Assembly (NCBI GenBank): GCA_029339195.1
Contig: JAPTJF010000567.1
Coordinates: 1-35,169, forward strand
DNA: 35,169 nucleotides
Direction: 5' to 3'
Source: Micractinium sp. NFX-FRZ
Lineage: Eukaryota; Chlorophyta; Trebouxiophyceae; Chlorellales; Chlorellaceae
In this document: positions 28,601-35,169 of the stretch, in pieces
How positions within the stretch are numbered: position 1 is the stretch's first letter
How the letters are laid out: every line of letters starts with the position of its first letter
Notes under the pieces: model-generated
Told to the model about the DNA's origin: nothing
Database searches by the model: none
The model's input: the letters and a program-made list of their open reading frames with translations, nothing else
Made by a program: the position numbers and the translations under genes

Positions 28601-31600
28601 CCCGCCCAATGTCCGCAGCAATTCCACTGCATGCTGCCCTCACACCCGGCCTGCGCTGGCCCACATCACTCTGTTAGGCAAGCCGCCCACCTCGATGACC
28701 AGCTCTGCCACCTGCCCCGCCACTGCACGCGTGACGCCGGGGCCAGCCACCCTGCAGTGGCCCGGGTCTGCTGCCGACTGCACCCACGCATCGTCCTCCC
28801 ACTCCCCTGCGGCAGGCAGGCAGGCGGGCAGGGAGGAGGGGACGTGAGGGGCGGCAGCTCATGTGGGGGTGAGCTGTCCATGGGGTCCTTGCGCCTCCAG
28901 GAGCGCATGCCACCTGCAACCCATCTGGTGGCATTGCACCTGCATGCACTGGCCCCGCTGCCCTCACTGTGCTCCTCAGGCCCATGAGAACCCCACCCCC
29001 CCACCCACCCCGGAACTTGCGGCCGTCTGCAAACTTGCACACGCCCTGGCCGTGCCGCTTGTCGGCCTGCCACTCGCCTGCAAGGTGGGGGCCAGGTGGG
29101 GGGCCAAGGACGCACAGGATGGTGAGCTTGCATGCCACCCCCTCACCCCACAAAAAATCGCATGGGAGCCGCTGAGCGGGATGTCCTGGCAGGCTGCCCC
29201 TCTCCAGCCTGGAGCCTCCAACTCCTGGCGGCTACCCACGCCAGCGGCAGCAGCAGCGGCAGCAGCAGCAGTGGTGGTGATGCCAGCGTCTGCCGTGGCT
29301 ACCAGCGGCACCAGGTGCCGCCATCAGTTCACTGCTGCTTAGCATTGGCAGCAGCAGCAGCAGCAGCAGCAGCACCACCACCACAATGGCTGCGCCACCC
29401 GAGCCCCCCCCCCCGAGCTCACCCTGGTACTTGTCCCCGCTTGCAAAGATGCCGGTGCCGGTGCCGTGCCGCATGTCGGCCTGCCACTCGCCTGCAGCGG
29501 GGACGGGGGAGACGTGTTGGCACGGCAAGCGCCGGGCAGCTAGCCACCCTCAGCCCACCACGTGACACCCGAGTAAAAAGATGCCCTGGGCCCCGTGGCA
29601 GAGCTGGGAGAGCAATGGCCACAGGCAGCAAGTGGGGCGTGCGCTCTGTGGCAGCACTCGGCCGTCCCTTGCAGCACTACGTCCCCCACCCTGCCACCAT
29701 GCATGTCTCTTTTAAAGGTCCAGCAGAGGCCAGCAGAAGCTGCACTCTGATTGCCATGCGGCGACAGCGGCTCCATTGGGCACCTGTAAACTTTATATAT
29801 GCACCTGGGATCCACTTGATCCTCAACGGCTGCCTGGCAGCCACACGCACCTTCATACTTTGTGCCGTCTGCGTACAGGCAGCGCCCCCGCCCGTGCCGC
29901 TTGCCCTCAGCAAACTCGCCTGCACGTGGGTGGGCGCGTTGAGGTGTTGAACATCAGCTCGAAGTGTGACGCTGGTGGTGCGAGTGGGCCAAGTCATGGG
30001 GTGGGGTGGGCGGTCCGCACAAGCTGACGGTAGCACAGGAGTGCTGGGCAGCAGGCGCTGGTGCCAGAGCTGTACTAACAGAAGTGACCACCTGTGTGCC
30101 CCACCCCTCGCTCAGCGTCCGCCCCGCCCTCTGGCCACCCACCCAAACTTCACTCAAACTGCCCTGACCCGCCCGCCCTCACTCACCAACATACTTGTCT
30201 CCAGCCTCCGTCTGGCAGGCGCCCGCACCGTGCTGCTGCCCCTCCCGCCACTCCCCCTCGTAGCGGGCAGCGCCATGCGTGAATTTACCGCGGCCATGCC
30301 TGCGGGCGGGTGACAACGGGCACAGGCGACATCAGCATCAGCTGCCAGAAACAAGACAGCACTCCCGGGGCCGGCGGCTAGCTGTGCATGTGTGGACGTG
30401 TTCCAGCTCTCCGCAAGTCCCTGCGTGCGCTGCCTGCTCGCCTACTCGTCAACCTGCGCCTCCGGCCCGCGTCCACCGCACCTTTGTCCCGCCTTCCACT
30501 GGCCATCGTACTGCGAGCCGTCTGCGTAGATGCACTTGCCCTCCCCATGCTGCAGGTCCGCCTCCCACTGCCCCATGTACTGGAACAGGCCGCGCTGCAG
30601 GGGGGTGGAAACAGGAGACCAGTGTGGACAATGAAGAGGAAGGGCGGCATGTCATATGGGTGGTCAGGTGCAGGGGCACTTGGATCAATCAATCACTTGG
30701 ATGCAAGGGGCAGACAGGGTGGGCGGGACCGGTTCATGCCTGCACAGCTGCATGACCCCTCTCTGCCAGGAGCGTTCCACCGGTCCGTATCAGCAGCAGC
30801 AGCGGGCAACAGGCAGGCGGCTGCAGGGCCTCTCTTTAGCCTGCCCCTGCTCAAGCGCCAGCAAAAAGAAGCCTCGGCCCTCTGCACGGCCTCACCCCAT
30901 CCTCACTGGCCACTGCCACACCATCCATCCGCCCACCCGCACCCACCCCACCCTCGCACCTGGTAGCACACGCCGTATCCGTGCCGCTGAAGGTCCCTCC
31001 ACCCGCCGCTGTACTCGTAGCTGCCATCGGCTGCCAGCGGGGCAAAGCGAGAGCAAGCGTGTGTGTTGGTGGGGGCATGGGTTTGGTGGTGATGAGATGT
31101 GAGCCAGGTAGGGCGGGGGCACATCCCAGGCAAGCAGCTTTGCGAGGCTGCGATGACATGGGAGCGTGAGCCGCTCCCTTGTGTGCGTTGCCCACACAGA
31201 CTGGAGGTGGCCACATCCTTCCAGTTCACCTCCCCTTCATGCCTTCAAACACGTGAGATCCACCCCTCCCGGCAGCGCTCCACCCACCCCTCTGCCACCC
31301 GGCCTCAGGATCTCTCCCCGCCCCCTGCCTAGCCGGCCCCACCAGCACCCCGGCCACGTGCCTGCGACCATCTTCCCCTTCACGCGAGCTCCCTGCTCCC
31401 ACTCCCCCTCAAAGTAGGAGCCGTCTGTGTAAGAGTAGTGCCCCTTGCCTGCAGAGATGCAAGGGGGGCGGGGGTTGCAGGGAGAGGCAGCAGGTTATCG
31501 GGGCTGGGTGCCAGCTGAGCAGCTCGCATGCCCTGCAGTTCAAGCCCATGCAAACACCCCTGCCTCCTTGTGCTGTGCTGCAGCATGCACCCCTGGCCAG

Positions 31601-33170
31601 CAAGCGCGCCACCCTGCTCAAGCAGTGCAGCCCCAGGCTGCTGCATCCTGCTCTGACACCGCTGCCCCTCGCCTGCTGTTGCCGTTGAGCAGCCTCTGTC
31701 ACTTGAGACCACCGTCGCCACCCCACCCCACGCACGCCCCCCTCTCCGCTTCCCTCCACCGCCACCCCACCCTCTCCCACACCACGTGCCGGCACTGTGG
31801 CGGCAGCCGCACCAGCCCTCTCACCATGCATCTTGTCTCCCCGCCACTCCCCCTCGTACTTGTCCCGGGTGGGGAAGTAGTGGCTGCCCCACCCGCTGCG
31901 CACGTCATTTTCAAAGGCGCCCACATACACGCCGCCGTTTTCGTAGCGCGCCACGCCCTCCCTGTGTGGTGCAAAGTGTAGTGTGTGTGTGTGTGCATAA
32001 GTGAGTGTAGTTGGGTGCACAGCGCTGATGTGGTGGTAGCCCGCCTAACCCCGGTGTGCAGGTGCAAGTGCCGGCTGTGGGGTGAGTGGTGGCAGGCAAA
32101 GGGGGCATGAGCCTCAGGCGTCAAGCAGGCGAGCAGCGGTCACAGGTGTAAACTGTCACAAGCGTCGATGTCAGCTCTGGTGCATCCCCAGCCCGCCTGT
32201 CAAGCACCGTGACTGGCAGCGGGGGGAAGAGCGCAGGGCAGAATAGCCGCTCCCCTCTCCTCTGCAGGGCCCCGGTGATCTTGGCGCCTGCTGCCCCCGC
32301 TGCCCCGCCCCACCCTCACGCCCCAGGCCGGCTCACCCGTGCGCCTTGTCCTCCTTCCACTCCCCCTCGTACTGCACCCCCCGCACGAGCGTCAGCTTGC
32401 CGCTCCCTTCCCGCTTGTCGTACCGCCACTGCCCCTCATACACATCCCCGCTTGAGCACGTGTGCTTGCCACGCCCGTGGCGCAGGCTGCCTAGCGTCTC
32501 GCCCTGCGAAGTGTACAGGGGGGGGGGGCGAGCAGAGCAAGGGTGTGAAAGACACCATGGTGTTGTTCAAGTCGATTGGCGGGGTGCTCGCCATCCACGG
32601 GTGCTGCTTGCAGACGCTAGGCGATGAGGGCAGCGGGACGGCCGCGTTGCACTGTCGCATGCACTGCAAACCAGCGGCACCCATGCAAGCAGCAAGCAGC
32701 CCTGCCATCGCACCGAGTAGGAGTCGCCGTTTGTGTAGCTTAGCGTCTGGTCCCGCACCGTGAAGTCTTCAGGGCTCTGGAAGCCAGCCATCAGGGCCCC
32801 CCTGCGAGGGTGCAGGGGGCAGCGGGGGGAGTGGTGACAGCGAGCGGCGGCAGCGGCGGCGGCTTGGCAAAAGCCTGCAGCCGGCCTTCCCTCCGCCTTC
32901 CGAGCATCCTCAGAGTATGCTAGATCACTGCACGGCCTGCAAGAGGCGCGGGGGCGACGGGCCTCGCCAGCAAGGCCATGCCCGCTATGCTTCTCGCTGC
33001 CCCCGCCGAACTCACGGTTCGGCGTCGCCGGTGCCCTCCTCAGCAGACTTCGGGGCGCTGTCCGCCGGCACCAGGTAGCCCTGCTGCGCCATCGCCACCT
33101 CAATCCGCAGGCGCTCGACCTCCTTGCCCAGGTCAAGCGCCGAATCATCTTTTAGGTCGGCAAACTTCAT
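25638..33170 (-). CDS. MORN-repeat and filamin-repeat protein
   Basis: Minus-strand exons, first to last: 33016-33170, 32714-32801, 32337-32503, 31825-31961, 31362-31448, 30960-31030, 30482-30594, 30187-30299, 29851-29919, 29423-29491, 29009-29077, 28691-28806, 28342-28459, 28093-28191, 27724-27889, 27297-27427, 26580-27022, 26260-26370 and 25638-25970. All phases agree, giving 884 aa. Residues 1-52 are a charged, helical N-terminus. Residues about 75-390 hold 13 MORN units such as VYEGQWRYDKREGSGK and KYEGEWQADMRHGTGTG. Residues about 390-625 hold two filamin-type Ig repeats ('CRVAGPGVTRAVAGQVAELV', 'DNGDGSYAVSYMAEVAGVYE', then 'CQVEGPGRRAAVAGQPAHF', 'GAPFSVQASDP'). The tail has an acidic stretch (DSDSEEQQKKKESKED) and a charged helix. 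No signal peptide or membrane segment. MORN arrays commonly scaffold at membranes or axonemes and filamin repeats bind actin-linked partners; the role is not established. Confidence 0.92.
26558..26579. repeat. (AC/GT)n run at a 5' splice site of the MORN-filamin gene
   Basis: On the minus strand exon 26580-27022 ends AAG and is followed at once by about ten GT dinucleotides and then a (CT)n tract, so the donor GT sits inside a dinucleotide repeat. Confidence 0.85.
28181..28199 (-). promoter_or_regulatory. Tandem in-frame acceptor pair (CTTGCAGCTGCAG)
   Basis: The exon 28093-28191 acceptor GCAG is followed six bases later by a second CTGCAG. Either gives an open frame and they differ by two residues (Ala-Ala present or absent) at the linker before 'VTAEVTDNGDGS'. 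Confidence 0.5.
29347..29373. repeat. (GCA)n triplet run in a MORN-filamin gene intron
   Basis: About nine GCA triplets between exons 10 and 11. Confidence 0.85.
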
Positions 33171-33859
33171 GGCTGGGCAGTATGCATGTGATCGCAGCTA
33201 GCGGGCAAGCTGCGGACCTAGGAAGGCGCACAGTCAACCTCCAGGGGTGCCCCGTTGGCGCCAAGGGGGCGGAAGCCTGACGGAGCAGGAGCCCAGGGCC
33301 AGCTTCGCCGCATGATGTTTTGACTGGATTGAGCTGACGCCATCACCATCAATCTATTGTGTCTGTCTATCCTGAACCCCAGTGGCGTGCCTATGCCACC
33401 AAGCGTGCTGTGGCTTGGCAGCTTGGGCCAAGTGACCTCACATACACGTGCGCTTTTGGCAGTGCTGACCTTGATAATGCGTAAAGCACGAGTCATCCTA
33501 AACTTCTGTCTGCCCCAACGAATTGACTGATTAATAGACAGCAGCAGCCATGCAAGCGTTGACACAGGCTCCGCTCCTGCCCCACCCACCACTCTGATAT
33601 CTGCACCGTAGTGCTCAGCCCAGTCACCCCATTGCCATGGCAATGATGCCGCTGCATGCAACTTTGCTCCCCGACGCACTCAAAAGATGGAGTCCTGGTG
33701 CATTACCTCATAAACCTCGCTGCTCCCTGTGCCTGCCTGCTTTGGCACACGTCGTCCGACCCTCCTGCACTCCTTTGTGCTTCCTCTTTCTGTTACAAGC
33801 CATGTGCCAGCTCACGAGCCACTGGTGGCAATACTGCTGCTTGCCAGCCAGAGGCCAAC
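33171..33859. promoter_or_regulatory. Promoter of the MORN-filamin gene and 3' UTR of the plastid protein gene
   Basis: The 689-bp spacer is AT-richer than its neighbours. A minus-strand TGTAA lies at 33793-33797, 63 bp after the stop of the upstream gene at 33860, and fits as its poly(A) signal. The rest (about 33171-33770) is candidate promoter for the gene starting at 33170. No other gene is seen. Confidence 0.55.
33793..33797 (-). terminator. TGTAA poly(A) signal of the plastid protein gene
   Basis: TTACA on the plus strand, i.e. TGTAA on the coding strand, 63 bp downstream of the TGA at 33860-33862. Confidence 0.55.
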
Positions 33860-35021
33860 TCAGCGCTGCTGTTGCCCGCCCACGGGCCGCTCTGCCGCCG
33901 TGCCGCCTGGCTGCGGCTCGTCCTGCGCTGCATCCGCTGCCGCCTCCTCCTGCTGCTGCGCCTGCGCCACCTGCTGCTGGGTGGGCGGCGGTGGCACCTT
34001 GTAGAACACCCGCCCCGCCTGGCCGCGCGGCTGCAGCAGGGGGCCGCCGTTGCCTGGGCTGGCGGTGGAGAACAGGAAGGCCTTCCAGCTCAGCCAGGGC
34101 AGCATGCCGCCGCACTCCTGCAGCGCACAAGCCAGGTGGGGTTTGTGGCAGTTAGTGTGAGGTTTGTGTGGGGGGAACGGGACAGGGGTCAGCAGCAGGC
34201 CCGGGGAGTCGGAGCAGCAGCAGGAGGTGCATGGGCTTCACCTCTGCAACCGCGTCAGCTGGCTCACTACCCTGCCCCCGAAGCCCAACCAGACATAACT
34301 AGCGCCTCTCCACGCCGTCCCAGCCCCGGCCCTCCAACTCCCCCCTCCCTGCCACCCCGCCTTGACCCATGCAAACCCAAAGCGTGCTGCCCAATTGGGC
34401 GGGCCTCAAGCCTGCAAACATACAGCAACATCCCATTCCACCTGCCTCCGATGCCCCGTCGCTCACCGAGCACTTGCGCAGGTAGCGGCCGCGCTTCACA
34501 AGGCCGCGCCCCTCGCAGGCGGGGCAGCGCCGCTGGATGATCACGCGCTTGCTGAACTCCACGGTCGCAATGATGAAGGGCACCACTCCAGCAACGAATC
34601 CAACCCACAGCTCCCAGCCCACTTCCACGGGACCTGGCTGGAAGTTGGCAACAGCTGCGGCAGCGGCAGCGGCGGCGGCCGCCGCCGCCGCGTCCTGCGC
34701 TGCCGGGCTGCTGCTGAGGGCAGCGTCGGCGGCTGCCTGGGCGGCACCCACAGCTGCCGACAGGGATGCTGCGACGGCTGCAGCACCCAGGAGAGGGGTG
34801 TGCCTGGTGCCTGTGCTGGCGGTGGCCTCCTGCAGGCTGCGATGCTCTCCTGCCGCCGGCCGACCACCGCTGTTGCCACTGCCGCCGCCGGCGCTGCCGC
34901 TCCTGCCACTGCAAGTGGCCCTGCAGCGCAACGACTGCCTGCCTGGGCGCCTGGGGACTTGAGGCGCCGCTTGGCAGGTGGCGCAAGAGGCGCAGGGAGC
35001 CGGGAGACGGGTGGCGACCAT
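33860..35021 (-). CDS. Probable plastid membrane protein with DnaJ-type CxxC pair
   Basis: Minus-strand exons 34467-35021 and 33860-34117 join in phase 0 to 270 aa. The first 60 residues are rich in Ala, Ser, Arg and Cys with almost no acids, as in algal transit peptides. A low-complexity alanine tract (about 108-125) follows. From residue 127 the sequence is ordered: 'VGWELWVGFVAGVVPFIIAT' is a single membrane span (about 135-156). Then come 'RRCPACEGRGLVKRG' (C166, C169) and 'RKCSECGG' (C184, C187), a half DnaJ-like CxxCxGxG zinc or redox site, and 'MLPWLSWKAFLF'. The tail is Gln/Ala-rich and disordered. This layout resembles plant chloroplast DnaJ-related cysteine-rich membrane proteins, used in assembly or redox roles; I cannot name the orthologue. 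Four cysteines bind one metal at most, unlike the eight of true DnaJ. Confidence 0.82.
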
Positions 35022-35169
35022 ATTTGAGAGAGCAAAGTCTCGCAGTCGATGTGGTAGTGAAGTCTTCTGCTGGATCGACGACCACTATGTGGTCCAGAAG
35101 AAGAAGAAGAAGTATACGCGGTATGCGTGATTCGGCAAATGCCCGGGAGGAAAACGAGGGCGCAAGCCC
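35022..35169. promoter_or_regulatory. 5' UTR/promoter start of the plastid protein gene
   Basis: No coding signal recognised. It includes a purine-rich GAAGAAGAAGAAG run at 35098-35112. The promoter continues beyond the window. Confidence 0.4.

Overview
The window is nuclear DNA of a very GC-rich, intron-dense green alga. The evidence is multi-exon genes with short GT(g/a)-CAG introns, long (SP)n and PPPP hydroxyproline-rich protein tracts, a TGTAA poly(A) signal, a plastid-type protein, TFIID and ribosome-export factors, and TTTAGGG-type telomere-like heptamers in introns. A Chlorella-clade trebouxiophyte is my best guess, from sequence style only. I see no prokaryotic genes, rRNA, tRNA, CRISPR or intact transposon.

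Seven protein genes can be assembled exon by exon, with every junction phase-consistent. (1) 1-2207, + strand: the 3' part of a gene for a six-blade NHL beta-propeller flanked by proline-rich tails. (2) 3151-4542, - strand: a Bud20/ZNF593-type zinc-finger 60S ribosome export factor, 4 exons, 141 aa. (3) 4704-7316, + strand: TFIID subunit TAF8, 6 exons, 399 aa, divergent from gene 2 across a 161-bp spacer. (4) 9208-17139, - strand: 'gene A', 14 exons, 1106 aa, a secreted hydroxyproline-rich protein. (5) 18345-25127, - strand: 'gene B', 18 exons, 803 aa, a tandem paralogue of A. (6) 25638-33170, - strand: 19 exons, 884 aa, about 13 MORN repeats followed by two filamin-type Ig repeats. (7) 33860-35021, - strand: 2 exons, 270 aa, a probable plastid membrane protein with a DnaJ-type CxxC pair. 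From 9.2 kb on, all genes lie head-to-tail on the minus strand.

The most unusual content is the A/B pair. I recognise no family for their shared cysteine-containing modules (CKxFxAxSxCC ... [13 protein letters not shown] ... LSANET ... [18 protein letters not shown]). They share eight intron positions but differ in three. Gene A lacks B's N-terminal globular module and carries a long 'SPSPDLxxGGPSP' array. A second theme is repeated 50-100 bp direct duplications that straddle splice sites in TAF8 and gene A, one with telomere-like DNA between the copies. These leave decoy splice sites and exon relics in introns.
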